Below are positions 49,140-58,707 of a stretch of 64,000 nt of DNA, in pieces. The notes under the pieces are model-generated. The model was not told the origin of the DNA. It worked only from the letters and a program-made list of their open reading frames with translations, and ran no database searches. The translations under genes and the position numbers were made by a program. The number at the start of each line of letters is the position of its first letter. The first letter of the stretch is position 1. Source of the stretch: Solibacillus sp. FSL K6-1523 (lineage in GTDB: Bacteria > Bacillota > Bacilli > Bacillales_A > Planococcaceae); contig NZ_JBBOSU010000001.1 of the NCBI RefSeq assembly GCF_038005225.1, positions 2,654,001 through 2,718,000 on the forward strand, given 5' to 3'.

Positions 49140-50078
49140 GTGAGTAATAATGCGCCGGTATACGGGGGACAAGCACTTCTTGAAGGTGTGATGTTCGCTG
49201 GGCAAGATCATATGGTGACAGCGGTTCGTCGTAATGATGACTCCATTGATTATTTCCATATTAAAAAAGAGAAAAAACCGATTTATCAAAAACTAAAAAA
49301 GATCCCTTTTGTACGTGGTGTCGTAGCGCTAATCGAATCGGCTAGTTTCGGTTCGCGTCATCTCCAATTTGCATCAGATCGCTATGATGTTGATCCAGGG
49401 GAGGAACACGTAGAAGAAAGCGAAGAGCCTTCTAAGTTAATGTTAATTTTAGGCGTTGCAGTTGTTGGTGTTTTAACATTTTTATTTAGTAAATTTGTTT
49501 TTACATTAGTGCCAATGTTTATGGCCGAATTATTTAAGCCTTGGTTCCCAGGGAAAACGGTCCAAATTTTAATCGAATCGGCTTTTAAACTTGTTTTATT
49601 ACTCGGTTACTTACAGATTATTGCGATGACGCCTTTAATTAAACGCGTATTCCAATATCACGGCGCCGAACATAAAGTCATTAATTGTCACGAAGCAGGG
49701 ATGGAATTAACGGTTGAAAACGTTCAAAAACAGTCTCGTTTACATTATCGCTGTGGCTCTAGTTTTATTTTATTTACCGTTTTTGTCGGCATGTTTACAT
49801 ATTTCCTTGTGCCAGTCGATCCTTTATGGGTACGTTTAGTTAGCCGTATTTTATTAATTCCAGTTGTTCTAGGTATTTCTTTTGAAGTATTGCAAGCAAC
49901 GAATGCGGTACGTAATGTTCCAGTGCTCCGTTATTTAGGCTACCCTGGCTTATGGCTGCAATTATTAACAACAAAAGAGCCTAAAGATGATATGGTGGAA
50001 GTAGCAATTGCTTCATTTAAAAAGCTACACGAAATCGAAAAAAATCCAGAAATTGCTGCTACGTTAGCGCATGATTAA
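49140..50078 (+). CDS. yqhQ: DUF1385 membrane protein YqhQ
   Basis: 312 residues from a GTG. The DUF1385 hallmark YGGQALLEGVMF (8-19), RGVVALIES, and FQYHGAEHKVINCHEAG in the middle are all present, with four to five membrane helices. Function unknown; possibly metal-dependent given the conserved His/Glu/Cys. Divergent from yqhR. Followed by a strong terminator. Confidence 0.93.
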   Translation: MSNNAPVYGGQALLEGVMFAGQDHMVTAVRRNDDSIDYFHIKKEKKPIYQKLKKIPFVRGVVALIESASFGSRHLQFASDRYDVDPGEEHVEESEEPSKLMLILGVAVVGVLTFLFSKFVFTLVPMFMAELFKPWFPGKTVQILIESAFKLVLLLGYLQIIAMTPLIKRVFQYHGAEHKVINCHEAGMELTVENVQKQSRLHYRCGSSFILFTVFVGMFTYFLVPVDPLWVRLVSRILLIPVVLGISFEVLQATNAVRNVPVLRYLGYPGLWLQLLTTKEPKDDMVEVAIASFKKLHEIEKNPEIAATLAHD

Positions 50079-50089
50079 TTGAATGTTAA

Positions 50090-50127
50090 AAAAGCGATGT
50101 ATGTTTTTCCTTTGCATCGCTTTTTTT
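50090..50127 (+). terminator. Terminator of yqhQ
   Basis: AAAGCGATG / CATCGCTTT stem with a 15-base loop, then a T-run. Confidence 0.88.
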
Positions 50128-50184
50128 GTGTCTCCTATTTAGTTAACGAACCTCAGCAACTACTACATACGCAATTGGATACGT

Positions 50185-50450
50185 TTAATAAGCTTCGATG
50201 AAATTTTGGCGTTCCTCAAGTTTGATTTTTGGAAACGATGATGCAGCGTCTTCATCTGTTAAATAACCAAAAACACCCAACACGTAATCTCCATTATCTG
50301 TAATTAATTTATTGTTTCCACTTTCATGTAACATGCCCATATACGGTATTTCTCCGATGATTTTGTCAGATATCGCTTTGTCTTTCCACTGAATGACACC
50401 AACAAAAAAAGTGTTAGACAAATTGCCAAAAGAATAATTATTTTTTTCAT
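50185..50450 (-). pseudogene. Small secreted/membrane protein gene, frameshifted in an A7 tract
   Basis: The ATG at 50450 has a good ribosome-binding site (AGAAGGG) and encodes MKKIIILLAICLTLF, a signal-like helix. After the run of seven A (T on the coding strand) at 50404-50410 the original frame breaks; the sensible continuation (VGVIQWKDKAISDK..., then GDYVLGVFGYLTDEDAASSF) is in the next frame and runs to a stop at 50185. One base lost or gained in the tract would restore an 85-90-residue protein. It may be a pseudogene, a phase-variable gene or a sequencing error. No family recognised. Confidence 0.6.
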
Positions 50451-50538
50451 AATACGCCCTTCTTCTGTTTCGTTTAATCTTAAAGAATAGAACAATGGTT
50501 TCTCTACACGAAGCACCCATTAATTGAATAAGAATTCT

Positions 50539-50913
50539 CTATTTATTCCTAAAGTCATAGGTATCATCAATAGCAATTTCTATACCATTCACAACAATTG
50601 TTTGATTATTTATCCATCGAACCTCTCTAACACTTGGCATCACCAGAAAAATATTCTTTTTCAATCCTGAGTTAAAATCCTCTAACACACCCACATAGGT
50701 TACATCGTTATGAAAAATTAGACCTCCGTTAAAATAAACCGTTATACTTTTCTCCCTATCTGGTGAAACATAAATACCTTCTTCATTTTTCTCATTCACT
50801 TGAATACTGCTTAACGTAGGGTTTAACACTTGATACAAAGAAAATATGCCATACAAAACAATGATTCCAAAAACCAGTGATGTAATTTTTTTTAACTTAC
50901 TTATTTCATTCAC
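50539..50913 (-). CDS. Membrane-anchored DUF5412-like protein
   Basis: 124 residues: one N-terminal helix (about 10-30) then an extracytoplasmic beta-rich domain with YVSPDREKSITVYFNGG, REVRWINNQTIVVNGIEI and the C-terminal DDTYDFR. This final pattern is characteristic of DUF5412, of unknown function. Same strand as the frameshifted small gene and the DUF4362 gene, forming a patch of small exported proteins. Confidence 0.65.
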   Translation of the reverse strand: MNEISKLKKITSLVFGIIVLYGIFSLYQVLNPTLSSIQVNEKNEEGIYVSPDREKSITVYFNGGLIFHNDVTYVGVLEDFNSGLKKNIFLVMPSVREVRWINNQTIVVNGIEIAIDDTYDFRNK

Positions 50914-51031
50914 TCCCTTAAATAAGCCTATATCAGTATTTTTATAAAAATATTTAGACTATTCAAAGGACGTAATCAACATTCTTGAAGTTCGATTTTC
51001 TTTTATTTTATAGCTAGTTTCTAAGATTTCT

Positions 51032-51484
51032 CTATTCAATGGTTAAAATTATGTTGTCTCCTATTGATGGTCTACAATCCTCAAGTTCGTAGCTTGTTTT
51101 TTCGTTATCTTCATTCACTATTATTGAAGTACAAGTTGTATAAACTATGTTACCTTGACCATAACCATCTCTTCTTGTATCAATTGTTACGCTTATTACT
51201 TCATTTTCAAATTCATAGTCAGAAATTATTGGAGCACCTTCTATTGTATATTTAACCACCCTGATACGATTATCTTTTCCTTGTTGTACACTGTTGAAAA
51301 ATTCATCAAATCGCTCTTTATTTTCTAACTTACCATTTGTATTTATTATATCTTCTAAATTTTCAATATAAGGAGGAAGGCTATCGTCTGTATACATATA
51401 GATATCTTGTGCTGAATGTTCACTATTACAACCAGAAACTAAAAGTATAAAGAATAAAATAAAAAATCCAGTTCTCGTTCTCAA
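51032..51484 (-). CDS. DUF4362 lipoprotein
   Basis: 150 residues from a TTG at 51484, nine bases after AAAGGAG; a longer start at 51520 would place that site inside the gene and give a poor signal peptide. Lipobox VSGC with Cys 19. The mature part matches DUF4362: INTNGKLENKERFDEFFNSV, RVVKYTIEGAPIISD and YTTCTSIIV. Function unknown. Confidence 0.75.
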   Translation of the reverse strand: MRTRTGFFILFFILLVSGCNSEHSAQDIYMYTDDSLPPYIENLEDIINTNGKLENKERFDEFFNSVQQGKDNRIRVVKYTIEGAPIISDYEFENEVISVTIDTRRDGYGQGNIVYTTCTSIIVNEDNEKTSYELEDCRPSIGDNIILTIE

Positions 51485-51538
51485 GAAAAATATCTCCTTT
51501 GAATTTATTTGGATGTTCAATCATTAGGATTATGCCAA

Positions 51539-51731
51539 ATCAATTACGCCTCGGTGTAATTGCGTCCAGATTTTTTCGATCCCGCTCGAAAAACTTCCCT
51601 TAAAAATCTGTGACATCTGCCGGGGCTTAACTTGATTCAGCCGGGGTTTGAACCTCTACTGAATAGAATATCCATTTTGGCATTCATCCCACACTTATAG
51701 AAGTAGGGGACTTCTGCTGAATTAAGTTAAA
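51539..51731. repeat. Interspersed repeat, copy 4 (internal deletion)
   Basis: 193 bp with the same ends as copy 3 but lacking the central segment that carries the CACAAAGGC..GCCTTTG stem; the ATTCAG-GGG hairpin is followed by a decayed version of the GCATTCATC hairpin. It lies between the DUF4362 and paiB genes. Confidence 0.8.
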
Positions 51732-51770
51732 CTAAAGAGCCCTAGCTTCAAAAGATAAAATTGGCAATCT

Positions 51771-52382
51771 TTATTTCTCAAGATTTTTCTTCATAAGTGC
51801 TGCTATTTGTAGATTATCTTGATCGGAAGTCCTTTCTAACTGTTCGATAACTAACTTCTGTCGTTCTACTGAATGATTCTGACTTAATTTCGCTTTTGCT
51901 TCAATTTTTGTAATGTTGATTTTGAATGCTACAATTCCTTTGCTCATTCCCTCGATAAAACTAGGGTCGATTTCGCTCAATTTGTATGGACTATTAGGGC
52001 TTTCATATTTATTTACGGAGTCATTTAAAGAGTCAAAAATCACTTTTGGATCTTCGATTATTTCCATCTCGCCGTATAAATGGATTGCTACATAATTCCA
52101 AGTAGGTACTGCTTTAGATGTTTCGTACCAAGAAGGCGAAATATAACAGTGCGGACCCTGAATAACGACAAGAACTTGTTGGTTTTCTGCATCTTTCCAT
52201 TGTCCGTTTGGCCGTGCAAAATGACCATATAAAGCATTTTCATCTTTATTTAATAGGAGTGGAAGATGAGTCGCATATGGTTCCCCTTTATGCTGCGAAA
52301 ATAAAGTTGCGAAGCCGTAGCTTTCAATAAAGTCATAAATAACATCTTGATCATTGATTTCAAAATACTTTGGTATATACAA
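51771..52382 (-). CDS. paiB: PaiB-type FMN-binding protein
   Basis: 203 residues with the PaiB signature: YGFATLFS, HLPLLLNKDE, FARPNGQW and CYISPSWYET...PTWNYVAIHLYG. In B. subtilis paiA-paiB encode a spermidine acetyltransferase and a putative negative regulator of protease and sporulation genes; no paiA lies nearby here. The fold is a flavin-reductase-like split barrel. Stands apart from the VOC gene by 24 bp, on the same strand. Confidence 0.85.
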   Translation of the reverse strand: MYIPKYFEINDQDVIYDFIESYGFATLFSQHKGEPYATHLPLLLNKDENALYGHFARPNGQWKDAENQQVLVVIQGPHCYISPSWYETSKAVPTWNYVAIHLYGEMEIIEDPKVIFDSLNDSVNKYESPNSPYKLSEIDPSFIEGMSKGIVAFKINITKIEAKAKLSQNHSVERQKLVIEQLERTSDQDNLQIAALMKKNLEK

Positions 52383-52406
52383 AGGTATCCCCCCTGTTTT
52401 AAATAA

Positions 52407-52811
52407 TTATTTTACATGTACTTCCTGTGAAAACCTCAGTAAATAGCCATCTGGATCTTGAACTAAAAATTCAATTTCATGAATTTGGGTTTCACCAGTA
52501 GTATATTCGCTAATAAAGGGCTCCCGAAACAGGGAAATTGCATGTTGATTTAGTCTATTAACAATCGGTTGAATATCCTCAACAATTATTTGGAAATTAA
52601 CACCTCTTCCCAAAGGATACTCTAACAAGCCTGTCTCCCAATGCCCATTAATTTGTTCTATCATTATTTGGGCATTATTGATTGAGAGAAATGCAAATTT
52701 ATCATTTGTTCTCTCATATTCTAACTGGAACCCAAGTAACTCTGTATAAAACCACTTAGATCGTTCTATATCAGTAACTGACAACTCTGGTATTAACGCA
52801 TTAAATTTCAT
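52407..52811 (-). CDS. VOC-family protein, bleomycin-resistance-like
   Basis: 134 residues with paired beta-alpha-beta-beta-beta units: LIPELSVTDIERSKWFYTEL (6-25) and the second half ending FLVQDPDGYLLRF. It resembles bleomycin/glyoxalase-fold resistance proteins, but the metal or drug ligand is not certain. It starts well before paiB and is probably co-transcribed with it. Confidence 0.8.
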   Translation of the reverse strand: MKFNALIPELSVTDIERSKWFYTELLGFQLEYERTNDKFAFLSINNAQIMIEQINGHWETGLLEYPLGRGVNFQIIVEDIQPIVNRLNQHAISLFREPFISEYTTGETQIHEIEFLVQDPDGYLLRFSQEVHVK

Positions 52812-53051
52812 TATCTCTACTCCTTAAAATGCATACTATTATTTATTATACAATAATTGTTAATACAGTATTATCCTATTATTTCGTCTATGTAGTATTT
52901 TATAAAATGTGGCGCTAAATTCGCTATCCCCTTACGAAAACCTTTGAAATGACTTCATTGTTATTACAATTTATCCATCAATCGAATAGTAAGCTTGAAA
53001 ATTCACCACCTCAAACCCTGCCCATATATTTAGCCTCTCGAAACATCTGCA

Positions 53052-53080
53052 TTGAGTTCCCCCTTTTAAAATGGCATAAT
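53052..53080 (+). promoter_or_regulatory. Putative sigma-A promoter of the ABC exporter operon
   Basis: TTGAGT (53052-53057), 17-bp spacer, CATAAT (53075-53080), about 36 bp before the start codon. The rest of the gap back to 52812 shows nothing else. Confidence 0.5.
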
Positions 53081-53116
53081 ATAGGGAAAATGAAATGACA
53101 AGCTAGGAGGTGTCGT

Positions 53117-54835
53117 ATGAGAACCTTATTCCAATTTGTAAAACGTTATAAAATCGCGGCCATTTTTGCACTTATTTTTATGCTGTTAGAGCTTGCCTTT
53201 GAGCTTGTCCAGCCATTATTTATGGCAAAAATGATTAATGAAGGATTACTTCAAGATAACTTACATAATGTCGTATTTTGGGGTGGCTGGCTGTTTGGAC
53301 TGACGATTTTGTCGTTAGTTAGTGGGATTTTTAACTCCTTCTTCTCTTCTCACGTTGCACAAAGTTTCGCCTATGATTTACGGAATGCACTTTATTCAAA
53401 AATCCAGTCCCTTACGATGGCGACGTATTTAACGTTTCCAACATCCGGTTTAATTACGCGTTTAACGAGTGACACGACTCAAGTTTCATCAATGGTGTTC
53501 ATGTTATTACGCATTGCAATGAGAGCCCCTTTAATGGCCGTCGGATCACTTGTGTTGGCATTTTACGTCAATGCAAAGTTAGCGCTTATTCTTTGTGTTA
53601 GTACACCGTTTTTAGTGATTTTCCTCATTTGGATGATTTCACGCGGCATCAAACTTTTTGCACGCGTCCAATCTCGCTTAGATGCGGTGAACAAGCAACT
53701 ACAGGAAGGCTTGCAGGCGGTGCGGTTAATTAAAGCGTATATGCGCGGACAGTATGAAGAAAGCCGTTTTCAAGCAGTTGCAGAAAATTTAAAGTTCGAT
53801 ACGATGAAAGCGACCCGATTAATGGAAGTTGCCCTACCGATTTTGCAGTTCGTCTTAAATGTTAGCTTGCTTATTATCATTTGGGTTGGTGCACAGCTCA
53901 TTGATACAAACAATATTCTAGTTGGAGATTTAGTTGCGGTTGTCAATTATGCATTCCGTATGACTGCTGCGTTTTCCATTTTCTCGTTCATCATTATCGC
54001 CTATGCACGCGCGAAAGCATCTGCAGAGCGCATCGAACCAATTTTAAACACGATAGAGGGAACGGAGGAAGTCGCGGAAAATACAGAGCCGATGTTCTCA
54101 CAATTTGCGATTCGCTTCGAGCATGTATCCTTTGCCTACCCTATTGCTGAAGAAAACACATTGCATGATTTGAACTTTTCCGTTAAAGCAGGTGAAAAAG
54201 TGGCAATAATGGGCGCTACAGGTTCAGGAAAATCAACTATTTTACAGCTCATTGAGAAATTTTATGATGCAACAGAGGGCGAAATATTTATTAATGAGGA
54301 CAATATTAAAGATATTCCATTGCAGCAGCTGCGTAGTTCCATTGCTTATGTGCCGCAGCAATCCATCCTCTTCTCTGGAACAATTTTAGAGAATTTACGC
54401 TGGGGGCAACAGGATGCAACAGATGAACAACTTATAGATGCTACAAAAAAAGCCCAAATTCATGAAGCAATAGAACGATTTGAGCTTGGCTATGAAACGA
54501 TTATCGGACAAAAAGGAGTTAATTTATCAGGCGGACAAAAACAACGCCTTGCCATTGCTCGTGCATTGTTAAAAGAAGCGCCTTTACTTATTCTAGATGA
54601 TAGTACGTCCGCGCTTGATGTCGCGACAGAAAAACAGCTTTGGGAAGCACTAGATACAGAACAAATGACGCTGCTCGTTGTCACACAAAAAGTTCAAACT
54701 GCGCAAACAGCGGACCTTATTTTATTGCTTCACGAAGGACAAATCCATGCTTTTGGATCGCATGATGAACTTTTTGCAACAAACAGTTTGTATAAGCAAA
54801 TTGTCGCATCACAACTGGAGGTGCACGGCAGGTGA
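53117..54835 (+). CDS. Heterodimeric ABC exporter subunit 1 (YfiB-like), degenerate Walker B
   Basis: 572 residues: six membrane helices (about 15-290) and a nucleotide-binding domain with Walker A GATGSGKST, signature LSGGQKQR and Walker B LLILDDSTSALD. The catalytic Glu after Walker B is Asp, the hallmark of the subunit contributing the non-hydrolytic site in heterodimers such as BmrC/TM287. Lengths (572 and 598) match B. subtilis YfiB/YfiC. Its stop overlaps the start of the partner gene (GTGA). AGGAGGTG lies before the ATG. Likely multidrug or lipid-like export; substrate unknown. Confidence 0.92.
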   Translation: MRTLFQFVKRYKIAAIFALIFMLLELAFELVQPLFMAKMINEGLLQDNLHNVVFWGGWLFGLTILSLVSGIFNSFFSSHVAQSFAYDLRNALYSKIQSLTMATYLTFPTSGLITRLTSDTTQVSSMVFMLLRIAMRAPLMAVGSLVLAFYVNAKLALILCVSTPFLVIFLIWMISRGIKLFARVQSRLDAVNKQLQEGLQAVRLIKAYMRGQYEESRFQAVAENLKFDTMKATRLMEVALPILQFVLNVSLLIIIWVGAQLIDTNNILVGDLVAVVNYAFRMTAAFSIFSFIIIAYARAKASAERIEPILNTIEGTEEVAENTEPMFSQFAIRFEHVSFAYPIAEENTLHDLNFSVKAGEKVAIMGATGSGKSTILQLIEKFYDATEGEIFINEDNIKDIPLQQLRSSIAYVPQQSILFSGTILENLRWGQQDATDEQLIDATKKAQIHEAIERFELGYETIIGQKGVNLSGGQKQRLAIARALLKEAPLLILDDSTSALDVATEKQLWEALDTEQMTLLVVTQKVQTAQTADLILLLHEGQIHAFGSHDELFATNSLYKQIVASQLEVHGR

Positions 54836-56628
54836 AACCATTTGACTATGAACGACTCATAACAAAAGAGCAATTAAAAACGGCGAGCGGCAAAAAGAAA
54901 AAAGGGGCTCGCGCAGAAAACTGGACGTACACATTGAAGCGAATTTTTGATTTTATTGCCGAGCAAAAGATGCGCCTTTTCCTAGTGTTGCTACTCGTCA
55001 TTATGAGTTCTGTACTGGCACTCGTGGGACCATTTATTATTGGTCGATTGCTCGATCGTTTCGTTGCAGAGGGCATTTTCAGTACGCTTGACACTTGGCT
55101 TTATGCGCTCGTGCTCGTTTACTTTTTATACGGCTTTGCGAGCTATTTTCAAAACTATTTCATGGTTGGTGTCGCCCAGCAAACGGTTTTTCGCATTCGA
55201 ACAAGCCTGTATACACACTTCTTTCAATTACCGTTACGCTTTTTTGATAAACGGAAGCACGGGGAATTAATGAGTCGCGCAACGAATGATATGGAAACGA
55301 TAAGTGCGACATTAAATAGTGCGTTCATCCAAGTTGTTTCGAGTGTTTTAACGTTAACTGGTACGATTGGCGTTATGCTTTATTTAAGCCCTGCCCTTAC
55401 ACTCGTAACACTTATTACCGTGCCGATTATGTTTTACGGGATGCGCTGGATTACAAAGCGCACAAGCCTACTATTCAAGCACCAGCAAGCTGCAATCGGT
55501 GAGTTAAACGGACTCATTGAGGAATCCATTACAGGGCAGCATGTCGTCAAAGCATTTTCACAAGAGTCAGAAATGCTACGTCAATTTGAAGAGAAAAATA
55601 AACGTCTCCATACAGTGGGCTTTTGGGCGCTAACTTATTCAGGCTTCATTCCCAAACTGATGAATGCGTTGAATAGCTTAAGTTTTGCCATTGTCGCGCT
55701 TATTGGTGGGATATTTGCTTATTATGGTCATATTTCGATTGGGACAATTGTTATTTTCACCGAATACGCACGTCAATTCACACGACCGTTAAATGATTTA
55801 GCGAACCAATTTAATACCGTGCTTTCTGCATTAGCAGGTGCCGAGCGAGTGTTTTTAATTTTGGATGAGAAAGAAGACAATATCGCAGGTGAACATGTGG
55901 CATTAAGCGGAGATGTTACGTTTAATAATGTGTCGTTCCAATATGAAGCCGATGCGAAAACACCGACGTTATCCAATGTTTCCTTTCAAATTGAAGCGGG
56001 ACAATCCGTTGCACTCATCGGTCAAACGGGTGCGGGAAAAACAACAATTATGCAACTGTTAACTGGTCTTTATGAAAAGACAGATGGTGAGATTTTATTT
56101 GACGGTGTGCCGATTGAGTCCATTTCAAAAGCTTCTTTACGTGAACAAATGGCATTCGTCTTGCAAGACCCATTTTTATTTGAAATGTCCATTAAAGAAA
56201 ATATTCGATACGGTCGATTAGATGCAACAGATGAAGAGGTCATCGAAGCGGCGAAAAAAGCGAATGCCCATACGTTTATTGAGAAATTACCCGATCAATA
56301 TGACACCATTCTATCATCAGATGGTAGTCAAATTTCACAAGGGCAAAAGCAGCTTCTATCCATTGCACGGGCATTTGTTGCGAATCCGAAAATCTTACTG
56401 CTAGATGAAGCGACAAGCAGCATCGATACAATTACCGAGCTCCATATTCAAGCTGCCCTTGAAAAATTAATGGAAAACCGCACAAGCTTCATCATCGCCC
56501 ATCGTCTAAATACGATTCGTAAAGTCGATTATGTTGTCGTGTTAAATCAAGGGAAAATTATAGAGCAAGGACCGCGCCAAAAACTGCTGGAGCAGCAAGG
56601 TGTGTTTGGACAAATGCTCAACGTGTAA
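54832..56628 (+). CDS. Heterodimeric ABC exporter subunit 2 (YfiC-like), catalytic
   Basis: 598 residues from a GTG that overlaps the previous stop. An N-terminal extension of about 45 residues precedes six membrane helices; the ATPase domain has Walker A GQTGAGKTT, a variant signature ISQGQKQL and a complete Walker B with Glu (LLLDEATSSID). The variant signature faces the partner's degenerate site, the expected asymmetric pattern. Together they form one exporter with a single competent ATPase site. Confidence 0.92.
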   Translation: MKPFDYERLITKEQLKTASGKKKKGARAENWTYTLKRIFDFIAEQKMRLFLVLLLVIMSSVLALVGPFIIGRLLDRFVAEGIFSTLDTWLYALVLVYFLYGFASYFQNYFMVGVAQQTVFRIRTSLYTHFFQLPLRFFDKRKHGELMSRATNDMETISATLNSAFIQVVSSVLTLTGTIGVMLYLSPALTLVTLITVPIMFYGMRWITKRTSLLFKHQQAAIGELNGLIEESITGQHVVKAFSQESEMLRQFEEKNKRLHTVGFWALTYSGFIPKLMNALNSLSFAIVALIGGIFAYYGHISIGTIVIFTEYARQFTRPLNDLANQFNTVLSALAGAERVFLILDEKEDNIAGEHVALSGDVTFNNVSFQYEADAKTPTLSNVSFQIEAGQSVALIGQTGAGKTTIMQLLTGLYEKTDGEILFDGVPIESISKASLREQMAFVLQDPFLFEMSIKENIRYGRLDATDEEVIEAAKKANAHTFIEKLPDQYDTILSSDGSQISQGQKQLLSIARAFVANPKILLLDEATSSIDTITELHIQAALEKLMENRTSFIIAHRLNTIRKVDYVVVLNQGKIIEQGPRQKLLEQQGVFGQMLNV

Positions 56629-56629
56629 G

Positions 56630-56674
56630 AAAAACGCCGATATCCATTTAATCAAATGGAACATCGGCGTTTTT
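56630..56674. terminator. Bidirectional terminator between the ABC operon and the CPBP gene
   Basis: AAAAACGCCGAT-TCCATTT pairs with AAATGGA-ATCGGCGTTTTT, T-runs on both strands. It overlaps the last codons of the CPBP protease gene. Confidence 0.9.
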
Positions 56675-57508
56675 ATGTGGAAGCGTTAAATTGCGGAAAC
56701 TTTTATAATATTTGAGTCCAATGACAAGTGCAATGAGACAAGCGACTACAAATGTAATCACGCTAATACGTAATGTCAACTGTGCCCCTTCCGTCGTTGG
56801 TAGTAATTCAGCTGAACTTCGATTCGCCCAAATAAATTGAAGGAACGCGAAAAAATTGCTAAAACTATGTACAACAATTGGCACAATGATTGATTTCGTT
56901 TTCAAATAAACGTACCCTAACACACAGCCTAGGAAGAAAGCAAATATGATTGTCAGTGGATTGATATGAATCAAACCAAAAAGAAGCGATGAAACGATAA
57001 TACTTTTTTGCGGGCTCCATTTGATTGTCAAACGTCTTAGTAAAATCCCTCTAAAAAATAGTTCCTCCCATATTGGTGCCAAAATACAGATATTTACGAA
57101 AAATAAAATATACACAATGGGTGGCACGTGTACGATTTCTTCTACGTTTAAAAAATTAAAGAAAAACTCTCGAATATTATTTTCAAATCGTAAAAATACA
57201 AACATCAATGCTGCGACCCCACTCGTATATGCAGCTAATTGTAAACAACCCGTTAATGACAAATATTTCGTCCACCGAGTCCCCGTCATCACTTCGCCAA
57301 CCTGTGCCTCGCTATACGTAAATTGATGTTTCTTGGATTGATACAATACATACAGTAATAAACAGATGGAAATACAAAGTGTCACCCATTCCTGCTTACT
57401 TGGTGCATCTGGCATAATGAACGAGAAGATCGTGATTCCAATAAATACACCAACTCCGTATAAAATGAACCAACGTATTTTAAATTGTTTCAATTGAAGT
57501 AATTCCAA
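56648..57508 (-). CDS. CPBP-family intramembrane glutamic endopeptidase (Abi/CAAX type)
   Basis: 286 residues with about eight membrane helices. Motif 1 EELFFRG (Glu 148, Glu 149, Arg 153) and motif 2 with His 181 in GLIHINP are intact, followed by the third motif HSFSNFFAF. Members cleave prenylated or membrane proteins or give bacteriocin self-immunity; the role here is unknown. Convergent with the ABC operon. Confidence 0.85.
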   Translation of the reverse strand: MELLQLKQFKIRWFILYGVGVFIGITIFSFIMPDAPSKQEWVTLCISICLLLYVLYQSKKHQFTYSEAQVGEVMTGTRWTKYLSLTGCLQLAAYTSGVAALMFVFLRFENNIREFFFNFLNVEEIVHVPPIVYILFFVNICILAPIWEELFFRGILLRRLTIKWSPQKSIIVSSLLFGLIHINPLTIIFAFFLGCVLGYVYLKTKSIIVPIVVHSFSNFFAFLQFIWANRSSAELLPTTEGAQLTLRISVITFVVACLIALVIGLKYYKSFRNLTLPHKNADVPFD

Positions 57509-57741
57509 ATTTTCTCACCCCCTATTTAATTGTATCAAAAAGTGGGGATAATATTCCTAAAAAATTTTACAATGACCTATAACCAACCAAACTTTTGCGG
57601 TTATCTATCTTCCCATAATTTCAACCAAACTAAATAAAATGCGAAAGCAGAAACATTGATTTTTTTTAACAACGTTTCTGCCCTATTAAAAATATTTAAA
57701 ATCGTATTACACTAAATAAATAATAGCTAGCTACATTTTAG

Positions 57742-58509
57742 TTATTCAAATACAACCATTTCTCCAATATCTACAAACCCAAAGCGCTTATAAATATTTT
57801 TCCCATCATCTGATGCTTGTAAGACAACGGTTTTTTGCTTATCTGTTATTTGAGTAAGCAGGTATTGGAACATTTCACTGCCGTACCCTTTCCCTCTATA
57901 TGTTTCTTTTGTCATAACATCATAAATGCCATAACTGTCTGCACTATTGATTAGTAAACCAGTAGACACTGTTATTTCACCGACACGTCCAATAAACATT
58001 TGAATTTCAGAACTTAAATTTTCATCAGAAAAATTATTAAAATAAATTTCTAACGCATCTTTTTCTGGTGACCCTTCAAATAGACTAATAAAAACCTCTC
58101 TATATGCGTTAAGTTCTTCAATATTTTTCACTTGAGTAATCGTAAGCTGATGAGACTTTCTTTGGCCGACATTTAGCGTATTCTCAAGTTTCATCATTAC
58201 ATTACGTTCTGCTTCTTTTAGATCATACTCTTCCATCAGGTTTTGCCAGTCAGCACTCAAATAACGAGAGTCAATCCACGTACAAAACGGATATTTTTTT
58301 AGCGCCATATTTTCGATGCTACTTTTAATTGTCGTTGCATTTTTTATTTGAGCACATTTCGGCAAAAGGATATTGAATGTATCCGTCGGTATTTCAGTAT
58401 TTGCCATAATGAAATCTTCCTTTATGATTAGATTTCCATTAACCGCCTGAGTAAATATTCTTATTTTTTCTTCAAGATTGTTGATAACTAATTGTTGTTC
58501 TGCCATCAT
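57742..58509 (-). CDS. GNAT-family N-acetyltransferase
   Basis: 255 residues. The C-terminal half is a GNAT domain with acetyl-CoA loop TYRGKGYGSEMF (about 208-219) and the closing strand YKRFGFVDIGEMVVFE. The N-terminal half is an atypical helical extension. Substrate unknown. The ATG at 58509 follows AAGGGACG. It lies just left of the TnpB element. Confidence 0.8.
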   Translation of the reverse strand: MMAEQQLVINNLEEKIRIFTQAVNGNLIIKEDFIMANTEIPTDTFNILLPKCAQIKNATTIKSSIENMALKKYPFCTWIDSRYLSADWQNLMEEYDLKEAERNVMMKLENTLNVGQRKSHQLTITQVKNIEELNAYREVFISLFEGSPEKDALEIYFNNFSDENLSSEIQMFIGRVGEITVSTGLLINSADSYGIYDVMTKETYRGKGYGSEMFQYLLTQITDKQKTVVLQASDDGKNIYKRFGFVDIGEMVVFE

Positions 58510-58707
58510 ATTTCGTCCCTTCCAATTAAATACAGTGCATACTGTTTTATCATTATCCGACAGAAGACTCCCACTTCAAGGAATGTGTAGGGTTTAACCC
58601 AATGAGTAAGTGGGAGATGAATGTCGGTAGGCGGTAGCCTAAAATTCCCTTTCACACTTGCGAACATATATTCTGTTTGATAGAATGAAAGGGAGGTGAT
58701 CCAATTG

